This document shows, piece by piece, positions 47,185 to 59,139 of a DNA stretch of 62,000 nucleotides. The position numbers and the translations under genes are program-made. Source of the DNA: Symsagittifera roscoffensis. Its lineage: Eukaryota > Xenacoelomorpha > Acoela > Convolutidae. A model generated the notes under the pieces. It was given only the letters and a program-made list of their open reading frames with translations, did no database searches and was not told the DNA's origin. The stretch covers positions 11,970,530-12,032,529 of the forward strand of contig NC_087069.1 of assembly GCF_963678635.1 (NCBI RefSeq), given 5' to 3'. Numbering within the stretch: the stretch's first letter is position 1; every line of letters starts with the position of its first letter.

Positions 47185-48410
47185 ACACTTTTGTCAATTG
47201 TCTAATTGTTTCGACTTTTGTAACGAAAGCAATGGAATATTTAAGCTCGGGGTGGGTTTTTCTTCTTCAGACATTTTTCGACTTTTTAATGGGCCAATTT
47301 TGACAAATTTTTCTTTTAGCATTCAAAAATTTTTAATTTCCTGAACGTAAATATGAAAAAATCCACCTGTGTTTAATTTTTTGTAAATTTATATGTGTTT
47401 AAATATTGCCATTTTGCATTTAGAGAGATTTATCCGTCTTAGAAATCGTTCCAATTTGGTTGAAGGAATCTTATTTGCCATAATCGATTTGGTACTAGGA
47501 TCGAAATCTATGACTTTGTATTTTATATGGCGTTTGGGTGGATGATTCTGCAAAAATTTCAAATTAAAAAAAATCATTTCTATTCATTTCTAAGAAAAAT
47601 TCATTTCTATTTATTCATTTCAAATCATTTTTTAACAATTCATTTCTGAAAAAGTTCAAATATATGTTCATGTTATTACAGCTCCATAGACCTTAGAAGG
47701 CACTCAGATTATTCAGGGTTTTGCCCTGATACGAGAAATTGTTTTCTGTGTCTTTAATAAGATTAAAAGCTGGTATCGAAAATGAGCTCAAGAAAACTAA
47801 CTTAAAATCTTGAAAAACACCTTGCCTGGAGCTCAAATGTTACATGATCTTCCAACTGTTTTAAAAAAAATTGTTGGTGGAATTGAGACTAATTTGACGA
47901 CTATAATTCAAATTGAGACATAATTCCTTGTTGAGACTGCCTTTAAAGATCTATGGAGCGGTAATAACATGAAAAAATTAAATGTAAAAAAAAAACCAAC
48001 TTTTTTTAATTTGAGATTTTTTGAGAAAATCGTCACCCAACACGCCATATAAGGCACAAGATGATAGATGTAGCCTCTAGTAACAAATCAATTACGGCTA
48101 TTAGGCTTCCTTTGGCTAACTTGGAGCGATTTCTAAGTTGAAATAAATCTCCGCTAACGCGTTAATAGCGCGAGTTCTATCGTGCGTTAATAGTCCAAAA
48201 TGGCAATATTTGAACTCCCATAACATTGCGAAAAATAATCTTGGGTGAAATATCTTTTCAAACTTGAGTTCAGGACAACATTAGCTTTTGAATGATATAA
48301 AAAACTCAAAAATGGCAAGTTGAAAAGTAGAATTTTGTCTGAAGAAAATAACCCACCCCGAGGACAAATATTCCATTACTTTCGTTACGAAAGTGAGAAC
48401 AATAATGAAC
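47185..48410. repeat. Inverted pair of block-end segments around a small element
   Basis: The block-end segment (47185-47675) reappears inverted and diverged at 47966-48410. For example CTCGGGGTGGGTTTTTCTTC faces an inverted CCACCCCGAG near 48353. Between them 47672-47967 has its own inverted ends, GTTATTACAGCTCCATAG and CTATGGAGCGGTAATAAC. The whole could fold into a stem of about 450 bp. Confidence 0.75.
47672..47967. mobile_element. 296-bp element with 31-base inverted ends
   Basis: The left end GTTATTACAGCTCCATAGAC and the right end, read inverted as GTTATTACCGCTCCATAGAT, match at about 27 of 31 bases. No ORF is present. It sits exactly at the point where the duplicated block ends, so it may mark a breakpoint. 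Confidence 0.6.
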
Positions 48411-49031
48411 GCGCAATCTATTTTGTTCTATCAGAGCGTAAGCGGCCATTCAAGTCCTTCAAGGTCAAAATGAGTCAAGATAATTGCCCTTTTAAACCAT
48501 AAACACATGCAAAAAAAAATTTTTGATACGTTACATAGCTTGTGCGAGATAAAAAAAAATGTCGGCGTCTTTTTTCGACCATTTTTAAAGGCTTTTTAAA
48601 CCAAAGAGCTTGTGATTGACGGCAGTAGGAACCATTCAAGGCTTTACCTATTATAAGAGCAGTCTTTTTTTTTTCTGTAGTTTCAAAAATTCAAATCGAC
48701 ACTCCGCTTTCTCTCTTTTTTAAAAATCTCAGCTTACCCCCTCTTTTCAACGCCCACTCTCTTAAATTTTGCAAAATAGCTCCCGGGAGTATACCTGCTT
48801 ATGGGCTCACAATCTTGGTTTAACTTCCGCAGTTTATATCCAATGTTTTAATTTGCTTAATTCAGATCCAAATGAATCATATCTTATTGCTGGTAAACTG
48901 CAAGAGTTCATCTCTGTTGCAATCATTTGAAATCAAAAACTTCACACTGATGCATTAATGATTCCATTGCATCACAATTCTGATGCTTATGTTCTAAAGA
49001 AATTATTCGGTCTATTTACCAGAAGTCTGCT
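48411..49031. other. No gene seen
   Basis: AT-rich sequence without a usable frame. A TC/T-rich patch lies at about 48660-48760. Confidence 0.4.
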
Positions 49032-49692
49032 CCAGTTGGCCAAAACTTCTTATCATACAATTTCCATGAGAAACTTCTTGTCATACAATTTCATACAATT
49101 ACATAAGTATAAAAAATTGTAAGAAAACTCTATGATAAGCGTTTTTCCATATATAAAAATTGTATATTAGATATTTTCCCATAAAGCAAAAAATTGATTT
49201 TTTGTTTAAAAATTAGTTTTTAAAAACTTTGATTGTGTTTGTAACCGAACACAAGTGACAAAGACCTTGGTTTACTCAAAGCACCAAAGTTTTGACGGTT
49301 ATGCATTTACAATGCATAGAAAACGACCTGAATTGTCTTCAAGTTGTCGTTCACAAATGAAATACCAAAAGTTAAAAACTTTTTAAACGAAAAAAATTGG
49401 AGCAAATTCAAAATTACGTTGAAAAATTTTTGTGTCGCCATCAAAAAAATGCCAGTCATACAATATCCATATATGGTAATTGTATGATAATTTTTTTTTT
49501 CAAAAAAACAAAAACCTCGGATTTTTATTATCAGATTGTTTTAATGGAATCAAACAGCCGCAGAATTTAGTTTTCATCTTTTTTCACTCATTTTTCGAAA
49601 TTGTATGAAAATTATATGACAAGCGTATTCCCACACACTTGATGTATGGAATTGTATGATTGGCATTTTCAGTGTATGGAGGTCAACCCGGG
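49032..49692. mobile_element. CCAGGGTTGACC element, old diverged copy
   Basis: It begins CCAGTTGGCC and ends GGTCAACCCGGG. Inside it has the same order of words as the younger copies (CTTATCATACAATT, CATCAAAAAAATGCCAGTCATAC, ATATGACAAGCG). It is shorter through deletions. A diverged block-end segment follows at about 49980-50130, so the whole older block is present here. Confidence 0.6.
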
Positions 49693-50210
49693 TGATTACA
49701 AAATTTCAGCCTGACAAATGTCAAGTTTGCTAAACTTACATGAATCTAACTTTTTTATATTGCTCCAATTTCCGAAAATTGTGACCGAACACTTGTACAT
49801 GGGTTAGTGCTCTTCTGCAGATAGTTTCGACTTTAAAAGGATTTTCGTCGAAAATTTGTATATCTTCTGAAAGATGTTGCTGTCCTGGGCTCGATTAAAC
49901 CATTCTGCTTGTGATCATTTTTTGCAAACTTATGGGGTTTTGAAATTTAACTTTTCGGCCAATTTAGGATAAAAAACGTGCAATTTATTTCGTGTTATTT
50001 AAACGCAAGCGGAGAATTAACCGTCAAAAAAATCGTTCCAAGTTAATTTGAGGTATGCTTTTTGGTCTACGCCAAGTGTATCGATTTTGTACTTTACATA
50101 ACATGTGGGGAGGGGATAATTATCAAGAAATAAATTAGTAAAAAATTTCATTCTTTTTGGATGTGAAAACTCTTAACTTATAGAACTTAACATACAGTCG
50201 TGATATTCAA
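49693..50210. repeat. Old copy of the block-end segment
   Basis: About 49980-50130 aligns with 43925-44050 (shared AAATCGTTCCAA, then TCGATTT and a TTTGTA(C/T)TTTA-ATGG/GTGG stretch). The first part, to 49980, shows no feature I can name. Confidence 0.5.
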
Positions 50211-53200
50211 CTCTTCGTTCTGATACGAGCAGTGTTGTTGCATTTCCGTCTTTTGTTGAGATTTCGGACACTGAAACTTACAGGCAATCAACCAAGTCAA
50301 CGTTGCGTTATGAGAATCGACCCAAACAAATAATTGCGAGAAGCCATGAAAAGAAAACTAGCTAATATTTAAAACAAGTAGCTTTTTTGCGCATCTTTGA
50401 AGATTGAAATCATTCCAGTCGAAACTGTTCTCTTCCAAGGGTTCCATTGTTGAGTTTACCAATTGAGAAACTTCAGGAGCTAATTTTGCTACTTAGTTGA
50501 GTTGTGCAAAAAAACTAGTTGTCCGTGCATCAACGCGTAATGAGGAAGAAAAAAAAGATGCCAAATTGCAAACTATTCTATAGATGTTTTAACTGCAATT
50601 AATCTTTATAGAACCAAATAATGCAGCTGGTTGTTGATAATTTCATAAAGTATGTGAAAAAAAGAAGCAAATTCCAACACTCTACTTGAAAAATTCAATG
50701 CGTAACATATAAAAAACTACCAAAAATATTCTGAAATGACCGGAAAACCAATTATAAAAAAAATTGACAAATTATAATTTTAATTCAAAAAACAAGACTG
50801 CTCTTATCAAGGCAAAACTTTGAGACTTTTGAAATCCCTGAAACAATCTAACTTTTTACTTAAAGCTTCTAGCTTCCTAAAATTTAAGTAAATTTTTTCA
50901 AATAAAAAACTATACCATTTGTGTGTTATTTTTTAATTTTAGAATGACATGAAAGGAAACTAATTTGAAAGTGTTTTTATTGAAAAACAATAACCAAAAA
51001 AGCCGTGAAAATTGTTACTTTTTGTAGCTTCTTTCATCTTTTTTAGACCTAAGTTTTTTTCAATAAACTTTGGAACAGCTTCTGAGCCGATCTTTTTTTG
51101 CTATTTAAGCGATAATATTAAACAAATTGTCGCGCGTTAAAAAGGTCAAACTAGCCAAATTGAATCTTTCTTAAAACCCTTTCTTAAAATCTTTATTCTT
51201 TAACAAGAATAAATTGACGGTTGATAAAATTCCTTTAGAATATATGAGCATGGGGAATATTTTTTTCAGAATTTCAGAGAAAATCTACCGTAACTACTTG
51301 ATAAAAATCAAAATATTTCTGAGAAAAAAACAACTAGGCAAAAATCTGAATTTAGTTACACATAGATTCCGATAAAAAAAACAAAATCGAGAGTACAGAG
51401 TGAATTAAAACCAAATTTACAAAACAAATTCAAACTTATGAACTTAGAAATCTCTTGACTTGTAGAACAAGCATTTTGTAACATGCAGTTACTATGATAG
51501 CTCCTACTCACAATCTGCTTTTCATAGATAAATTGCATATAATTTATCACTCAATTTCTGTCAAAAACAACGCATAGGCACAGTAAACATTTTGTAGTGA
51601 CTCAGTTTGAAAATTCCAGCAAAGCTTATCTACAATCTAATTTAAAATCATAAAACTCAATTCAAACTAACTTTATATTAAATAAAATGCACGTGCTACT
51701 CTAGAAAAATCTTATCAAACTGCTGCACATTACCAAATAAATACAAAACATACACAAAACAAACAGAACTAGTAAATCCAGCACGCAAAAACTAGTGGTT
51801 TCTTATATTTTGCAACCTTTTAATACCGATCAATCATCAAACAGGTATGCTTTTGCAACTTTCAACTCATCGAAGAAAAAACCCGTCGAAATCAATTTTA
51901 TAATTTCAGTGTGTTTCTCTGATAAATGAAAAAAATCGTGAGAAGATATCAACCCTTCAAGGGTTCCTCTCTGTTTCTTCAAAGAAAACTGTGTGTTTTC
52001 TTTGGGAAACTGTATGATTACCCTCGTTATTGTTTGGGGCATTCCTGACCATGTCCTTTGGAATAAAGTTTTCTCTGCCTTGTTGCACTCGCTATAGAGT
52101 ATCAGAAATATCATTGTTCTCAAGTCAAAAAATTGTTAACCAAAACAAATCAAGTATAGGTTTTTTGCATATGTGAAATGAACCTCGTCAAAACCTTTAT
52201 CTTCCAGGCGTTCCCTTGTTTAATTCATCAATTATAAGTTTTCAGCAATCAAGTTACACTATTTAGTTCAGGTGTATAATAAAAAATACTTTCACTTTTT
52301 CGAAGAAAATACACGCCAATTCAACAATTCAATACTTATTCAACGCGCAAAAACTTTTTCTATAATCACAATGAATGTTTCATTGATGCTTATTTAATTC
52401 AGTGAACCTAACACTCAGCTTGAGTCTCTGAGCCTTCGGGCTTCCCTTAAACGATTCAACGGCTTAGAAGGAGCTTTGAGGTCCGCAAACTTGAGTTAAG
52501 TGTACACTTTTGATATAAAACTAAAAGCTTTTGTGTCAATTTGTTTTCGGAACACAATCAAAAAAAAATTTGAATTTCATTTTACAAAAAAAAAAATGCT
52601 TATACAGTAAAGTTTAAGTAGCTACTTCGAAACTACCTACAAATCACTTATTTGAAATAGCTTATTTCAACTGATTTTGAGTCCGATTCAATTGCTGCTT
52701 ACGCAAAAACATATCGAAAGATAACGCGCGTTAGTTATGTAAGACTTACTAATGTGATTTTATCTCATTTTTGCTAAATTAAAAAAAAAATACAACAGAT
52801 ACAAATCTTTTAGAAATTATGAGCATGGGAATCGCTTTTATCAGATTTGGACAAAAAATCTTTCGAGATTACTTGTTACAAAGTCAAAAAATGTGTCAAC
52901 AAAAAAAACAAATCTAATTGAAATATCAAGCTAATTGTAAAAATATTTAGAAAAATTTGAATCTGAGGAATACAAAGTAAGTATGTCATAATGAAAAAAT
53001 AAAAAAGCAAATTTTTAACTTTTAAATGAATTTAGAAATCATCAAAGCTGAAGAACAAAATTTTATTGGTTTTCTAGCTCCTACGCTCAATCTGATTTTT
53101 AAAATTAACTTGCAATAAAAGTATCTGACTTTTTCTGTGACCCATAGCGCTATTAAAAATTTTGGGAAAACTCTTTTGAATCTGATCAAAATCAGAGGGT

Positions 53201-56179
53201 TTAATAGAAAAATTAAATTTACTTGCAACAAGTCCTAACAACATCTTCTGAGCGATTCAGTTTTGAAACTCCAGCAACGGTTATCTACATTCTAACATAA
53301 ATTCAATAAAAAAAACCATAACAAACTAACTGAATATTAAATGCATCATGTGCTACTCTAGAAAACACTTCTCAACCGCTGCAGAAATATTGTCAAAAAA
53401 CTATAAAAATTACAGAACTAGCAAAACTAACACACAAAAACAAGTAATAATCCCAAAACAGGTAGGTTTTTTGCAATTTTCAGCTCATCAAAAATTAACC
53501 CATCAAAACCATTTTACAATTTCAGTGTGTTTTTTCTCATGAATGAAAACAATTCGTGAGGAAACATCAACTCGTCGAGGGATTCCTTCTGCTTTTTTGA
53601 GAAAAAGCAGTTTGATCATGAACTATGAAATTTTTATAAGAGGTGGCTCTAATAATAACAACTTTCATAAACAATTTTCATGCTTATGCAACTTCAATGT
53701 ATTAATGGATACTCAAAAAAGCCGCATTTGCAACCCATTTTGCGCTGAATCAGTGTTTCAGGTATTGTTGACCATGTCCCGCGAGTTTAAAACTTATCAG
53801 CATTGCTACTTCTGCTACGGTGCACCAAAAATCTCATCATTTGCTGACAAACTACTGTTAAAAAACACATAAAACATGAGTTTTTTGCATCCTTGAAATC
53901 AAACCTGTTAAAAACTATTTTCTTCCACGATTTGCAGTGTTTAGTTTACCAATAATGAGTTTTCAGCAATCCACTTGCACTTCTCAGCTGAGGTGTAGAA
54001 AATTACTATCACCTTTTCAATAGAAATACACGACAGCTACTAACTATTCAATAGATATTTGAACTGCAAAATGATTTTTCTAGAATTCGTGCCCGATGTA
54101 ATGATGCTTGTATGATTAGGTATGAGAAACTGAAGAAAACCCTGCTTGAGGCTCTGAGAAGTTTTCAATTTTCGTAAATTAAAGTTATGTTTTTGATTTA
54201 AACACTAAAAGTGTCAATTTGTTTTTGGAACAATAAGATTTCATAAAAATTGGTTTTGAATACATTTTACAAAAACCGGCTATGCAAAAAAAACTAAAAT
54301 ACCTACTGGGTAGCTAGTTACATATCAAATGTTTAAATTGGCTTGCTTCAACTGATTTCGGAAAAATTTTTGAGCCGACCTTATTTGCTTTTTTTTGCAA
54401 AAACATTACAAAAGATATAGCGCTTTATTAATCCCAATTTAGTCGAACTGAAATTTTCTCAAACTCAACTAACTTTGAAAAAATTGACAACAGATCAAAT
54501 TAATATAAAACAATTAGAGGGGAATCGCTTTTTCAGAATTCCACAAAAACCCGACGAAAAATTTCTAAAAAAATCAAACTATTTCAAATAAAAGGGCGCA
54601 AAAAAAAAACAATTTATTTACACAATGAGCAAAAAAGAGAAAAATTTAGAACACCGAGTTAAAAAAAACTCAAAATAAAAAATCAAAAACTCTTTTTTTA
54701 AACATCTACATTAATTCAGAAATCACGTGACCAGTAGAAAAAGTATATTGTAACAACCAGTTGCTATGCTAGTTCTTTCTACAATCTGCTTTTCAACAAT
54801 ATCTGTCATCAACGAAGATTTTAAACGTTTTTTGTACAGAAACTTCTAGAATTCGATCAAAAACAGAAAGCATATTACAAAAACTACTTTTTATTTGCGT
54901 CATTGCTTACCAACTATTTCTGAGCGAATCAGTCTTAGAGTTTCAGCAACGCTTATCTTCAGTCTATATAAAAAATTTTAAAACAATCAATCAAAACTAG
55001 TTTTATAACTACACGAGCTACTCTAGAAAGCACTTCTCAAATCCCCGCAGTAATAAAGTCAAAAAACTACAAAACATACATAACCAGCAAATCCAACAAA
55101 CGAAAACTAGCAGTACCCTACGTTTAACAACCTTCTCATATTGACCATTCTGCACACAGGTAGGTTTTCAAAACTAAACGCACATCGAAAATCAAACCCA
55201 ATGATTCAATTTTTAGAATGAAAAAATTTTTGAGTAGATATCACCCGTCAATGTATTCCCTCTGGTTCTCTACATGAATTTAATGAGCAGATTGTAAGAT
55301 TGTATAGAGGTTGCTTTGAAAATTTCTAGTCATGTTAACCCTTGTGCGATTTCAATGTTTTATTGATTAATCAAAACCAAATATTTGCAACCCAACTGAA
55401 AGAATGTTGAAGGCATTCCTGACCACGTCTCACGAAATTGATTTTTTTTGCATTGTTCAACTCGTTATAGAGCACAAAAACGTCTCAATGGTGTCAAGTA
55501 AAAAATTAAAAGAAACAACCAAAAACGTGATTTTTTCATCTCTAAAATCTATTTTCAAGCCCTTCATTGTTTAGTTTACAAATTATGAGTTTTCAGCAAA
55601 CGATTTGTACTATTTAGTTGATATCTATAAAAAAACTAGATAAAGGCATATGAGTATTGCAGTTGAAGAAAAATAGCCAAAATACATTTTTGATGAAAGT
55701 AAACACCAATTACAAAATTCAATACATACTTAAACTGCATAATGATTTTTCAAGAACAACAAAACTTATATTAGATTATATTGAAGCTTATATGATTAGT
55801 ATGAGAGAATAAAGAGAGAACTTAACACCTGCTTGAGGCTCTGAAACTTCAGGTTTCCGCGAAACAAGTCAACGTCGTAGAAGAAGCTTTCAATTTCCGC
55901 AATTTTGAGTTATATATAATTTTTGATTTATTAGTTTCTTATGTCAACTTGGTTTTAGAACAAAACAAAAAAGAAGTGTTTTGATTGTGATTTAAAAAAA
56001 TCAGGCCACACAAAAAGTTAAAATGGCTACTTCGTAGCTACTTGCATATCAATTTTTTAAATGGCAATTTTAAACTGATTTCGTCAAGACTTCTGAGCCC
56101 GACTAAGTTGCTGCGTACGCGATAACAAAACTAGATTTGTCTCGCGTTAACTTTCTCAATTAAATCAAACCTAAAATTT

Positions 56180-56460
56180 TCCAAATCCCAGCAAATTAAA
56201 ACAAAATGACAACAGATAAAATTGATTAAGAAAAAATAATCATGGGTAAAAAGTTTTTCAGATTTTCACAAAAAGTCCATCAAAATTAAATAACAAGAAC
56301 AAAAATAAATCAAACTTGAAATTTTCCAAATCCCAGTAAATTAAAACAAATTGACAACAGATAAAATTAATTAAGAAAAAATGAGCATGGGTAAAAAAAT
56401 TTTCAGATTTTCACAAAATGTCCATCAAAATTAAATAACAAGAACAAAAAATAATCTGAA
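56180..56460 (+). repeat. 138-bp tandem duplication inside the array
   Basis: Two adjacent copies begin AAATTTTCCAAATCCCAG and end CATCAAAATTAAATAACAAG. The second has lost a few bases. Confidence 0.85.
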
Positions 56461-56814
56461 ACAAAAACTAAAATCGAGCAAAATTTTCAATTTAATTATA
56501 CAAATTACGAATAGTAAAGAAAAAAAAAGACTACAGAGTAATGAGATCAAAATAAAAAAATTAAGTTAATCTATTTTTCAAACTCTTAATGGACTTGAAA
56601 ATCAGCTGACTTGTAGAAAAAGTATTTGTAACAACCAGTTGCTATGCGACCTTCTACGCACAATCCGTTTTAGATAATGAAAGTGAATATAAAAGTAAGA
56701 CCAAAGAAGCATACAAAACGTTTTTTGTGCATAGCTCACTAGAATCTGATCAACAGACAGAGGGCAAAACAGAAAAAGAAACGTTTGCTTGCATCATTGC
56801 TTAACAACTTGTTT

Positions 56815-57540
56815 TGAGCGATTCAGTTTTAAAACTCCAGCAAAGCACAACTGCATTCCATAAAAATCAAAAATCATTTAAAACCTATTACACGTTTTTT
56901 GTACATAACTGTCTAGAGCCGATTACAGGCAGAAGGCAAATTTAAAAAAATAATAATTATTTTCCTTGCGTCATTGCTTCACAACTTGTTTTGAGCGAAT
57001 CGGTTTTTATAATCCAGCAACGTCTATCTGCAGTCTATAGAAAACCAAAAAACCATTGAAAGCGTATTACACGTTTTTGTACAAAACTCTCTAGAAAATG
57101 ATCACAGGCACAAGGCAAATTAGAAATAATAATTTTACTTGCGTTACTGCCTAACAACTTAATTTGAGCGATTCAGTTTTGAAAATTCAGCAACGCAAAT
57201 CTGCAGCCTATAGAAAACTAAAAACCATTGAAAGCGTATTTCACGTTTTTGTACAAAACTCTCTAGAATATGATCACAGGCACAAGGCAAATTAGAAATA
57301 ATAATTTTACTTGCGTTACTGCCTAACAACTTAATTTGAGCGATTCAGTTTTGAAAATTCAGCAACGCAAATCTGCAGCCTATAGAGAACCAAAAACCAT
57401 TGAAAGCGTATTCCACGTTTTTGTACAAAACTCTCTAGAATTCGATCACAGGCAGAAGGCAAGTAAGAAAAAAAAATAATTTTACTTGCGTCATTGCTTA
57501 ACAACTTGTTTTGAAAGATTCAATTTTTAAAACCCAGCAA
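56815..57540 (+). repeat. 175-bp tandem repeats inside the last 1.7-kb unit
   Basis: Four to five copies share GAGCGATTCAGTTTTGAAAA, TCTGCAGCCTATAGAAAAC, CATTGAAAGCGTATT, CACGTTTTTGTACAAAACTC and ATTTTACTTGCGT. GAGCGA-type landmarks are near 56815, 56993, 57166, 57340 and 57510. This local expansion explains why the last unit is longer. Confidence 0.88.
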
Positions 57541-58140
57541 CGTTTATCTACAGTCTGTATAAAATCAAAAATCATTCAAAGCGTATTTCAAGTTCTTTGT
57601 ACATTTTGCTACCTTCTAATAACAAGCATCTTCAAAACAAGTAGTTTTTTCCTAATTTCAGCTACTAAAAATTATCCCAATCGGAATCAATCTGTAAATT
57701 TCAATGTGTTTTGTCTCATGCAGAAAAAGTTGTGAAGGATGATTATCTTAGAAGAAGCTTTCGGTTTCCGAAAACTTAAGTTACAATCAATTTTGAAAGT
57801 GTTTTTAGTTTAAAAAAATGAGTACACAAAAAATTGATTCAACCTTTTTTGTAGCTACTCACAAAAAAAATATTTAAAATAGCTTGATTCAACTGGTTTT
57901 GGAATAGTTTCTGAGCCTGATTTGTTTGCTATCTTACGCGATAAAATAACGAAAAAAATCACGCGTTAATTTTTCAAACTAGCCAACCTGAAAGTTTTGC
58001 GAAACCTGCTCAATTAAAATCGTATGCATTTTTATATTACTTAATTTTGTCAAACAAGAAATTTTTGACCGTCAAACAAGAAATTTTAGACCGATAAACT
58101 TTAGTAGCAGATAATATAAGTGATATTCAAAAAACGGAAA

Positions 58141-58590
58141 ATGAACCGACGGAACTGGGCCGAAAAACATGTATCCGCGATGCACTATGATATGAAAATG
58201 ATGAGTGAACTAACGCGTGCAGGTAAAAAAATAACTTGGTTTTTTCCAACAAGCAAAACGGAAAACCTGGACCTGGCGTTGAATTCACAATCGACGTTTG
58301 TTAACCATATAAGCATGTGTTTAGGGTTCCCCTTGCAATATCCTGAGTTTCCCGTAAAGTGTTTAAAATATCTTGACTCTGAATACACAATAGAACAAAA
58401 CATTTACCATTCAGGAAATTTACACAAAATTTTAAACAGAAATTTGGTCCCTGATTGCTTGTTGAGCATCGTAGGTCCTTTCTGCCCACTGTTTGCAATA
58501 TTTTTCCCAATTGTGAACAAAAAAGTCTCCAAAAAGTTCCAGCAATCCATTTTATATTTTTTTGGTATTAAATTTTTCATAATCAAGTAG
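58141..58590 (+). CDS. Possible small gene, or first exon of the 56-residue repeat gene
   Basis: An ATG-started frame of 149 codons plus stop. The first 27 codons (MNRRNWAEKHVSAMHYDMKM and on) have good coding texture and are followed by a strong donor, GCAG|GTAAAA, at 58222/58223. The rest of the frame is odd: a hydrophobic C-terminal half (CLLSIVGPFCPLFAIFFPIV, then a Phe-rich end) with no signal peptide. I favour 58141-58222 as an exon of the next gene, with the remainder read-through into the intron. A stand-alone membrane-associated protein remains possible, because 149 codons is long by chance in DNA this AT-rich. No family is recognised. Confidence 0.4.
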   Translation: MNRRNWAEKHVSAMHYDMKMMSELTRAGKKITWFFPTSKTENLDLALNSQSTFVNHISMCLGFPLQYPEFPVKCLKYLDSEYTIEQNIYHSGNLHKILNRNLVPDCLLSIVGPFCPLFAIFFPIVNKKVSKKFQQSILYFFGIKFFIIK

Positions 58591-59139
58591 TTCAATTTTT
58601 GCTGTCCAAAATTTTTCCTTCTACGTTTTTCAAAAACGGCAAAACTAGTTCGCTCGGTGCCTGAAGACAAGTTTTTGCTCTGATCCTCGTTTTAAATAAA
58701 TTACCTGAAACTGCACGAGACTCTGATTTAATTAAGAAACAAACAAAAAATACGTTTTCTTTTTAACAACTTGATATTTGAGTCTTTCCATAGGTTTGTA
58801 CATCTAAATGAACTTCTTGCACATACCATTTACTTTTTTCATATTTTAACGTTAGAATGTTTCTAAAATTTTGTAAAAAAATTTATCATTTTCTCATTTT
58901 TGGGTTTATAGTGGAAATAAACTACCTGCCATTGAGCGGCTTTTATAATTTAAAAAAGTTAACACTTAATCGCATCCACAATTATTTGAAAATCATCTTG
59001 GTTAGAAATTCAGACAAACACCAATCGACTAACACCCACCCATATTTTCATATTATCAAAAAAAAACTTACAACATTTTTTAGCGCTTGGAAGGGAGGGA
59101 ATTTGTCAATTACAGAACAGTGAAGAATGGATCTTTCAG
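58223..59139 (+). other. Candidate intron joining 58141-58222 to the repeat gene
   Basis: The donor GTAAAA at 58223 follows a phase-1 exon end. The acceptor GATCTTTCAG ends at 59139. Joining them gives a GAC codon in the same frame as the long open frame, and no stop is created. A second acceptor-like TTACAG (59111-59115) also lies upstream of the ATG but would introduce a TGA if spliced to this exon. It could serve a different 5' exon or trans-splicing. This is inferred from sequence only. Confidence 0.35.

Larger units (their letters stand above)
41557..47690 (+). repeat. Nested tandem duplication of a 2.6-kb block
   Basis: A full block (41557-44170) is followed by a partial block (44184-44800, resuming at GAAAATGATTGCTTGAGTAC). 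A second full block starts at 44803 (ACATGAGCCACATCTC) and runs to about 47680, with its middle replaced at 46806-47184. Copies are closely similar. Each block contains a CCAGGGTTGACC element, a segment with a 79-codon frame seen three times (43095, 44541, 46309) and an end segment (43715-44168; 47185-47675). The frames are short, and I take them as non-coding. Confidence 0.88.
50210..58050 (+). repeat. Old tandem array of 1.7-kb units
   Basis: About four and a half diverged units lie head-to-tail. Landmark 1 (TCTTCCA..GTTTACCAATTATGAGTTTTCAGCAA) is near 50430, 52205, 53925 and 55555. Landmark 2 (CTTAGAAGGAGCTTT..TCCGCAAACTTGAGTTA) is near 52457, 54150, 55877 and 57747. Landmark 3 (TCTGAGCCGAT..TTTGCTATTTAAGCGATAA) is near 51082, 52680, 54377, 56096 and 57913. 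Each full unit also has a CAGGTA(T/G)G word that looks like a splice donor (51842, 53459, 55157). Open frames in equivalent positions lie on opposite strands (51830-52123 minus; 53543-53872 plus), so no shared protein is encoded. The array ends just before the gene at 58141. Confidence 0.8.

Noticed and set aside
51830-52123. 97-codon minus ORF in the 1.7-kb array
   Set aside because: The equivalent place in the next unit has an open frame on the opposite strand (53543-53872), so neither is conserved.
56815-57540. CRISPR-like array
   Set aside because: The units are about 175 bp, repeat in full without unique spacers, and the context is animal DNA.
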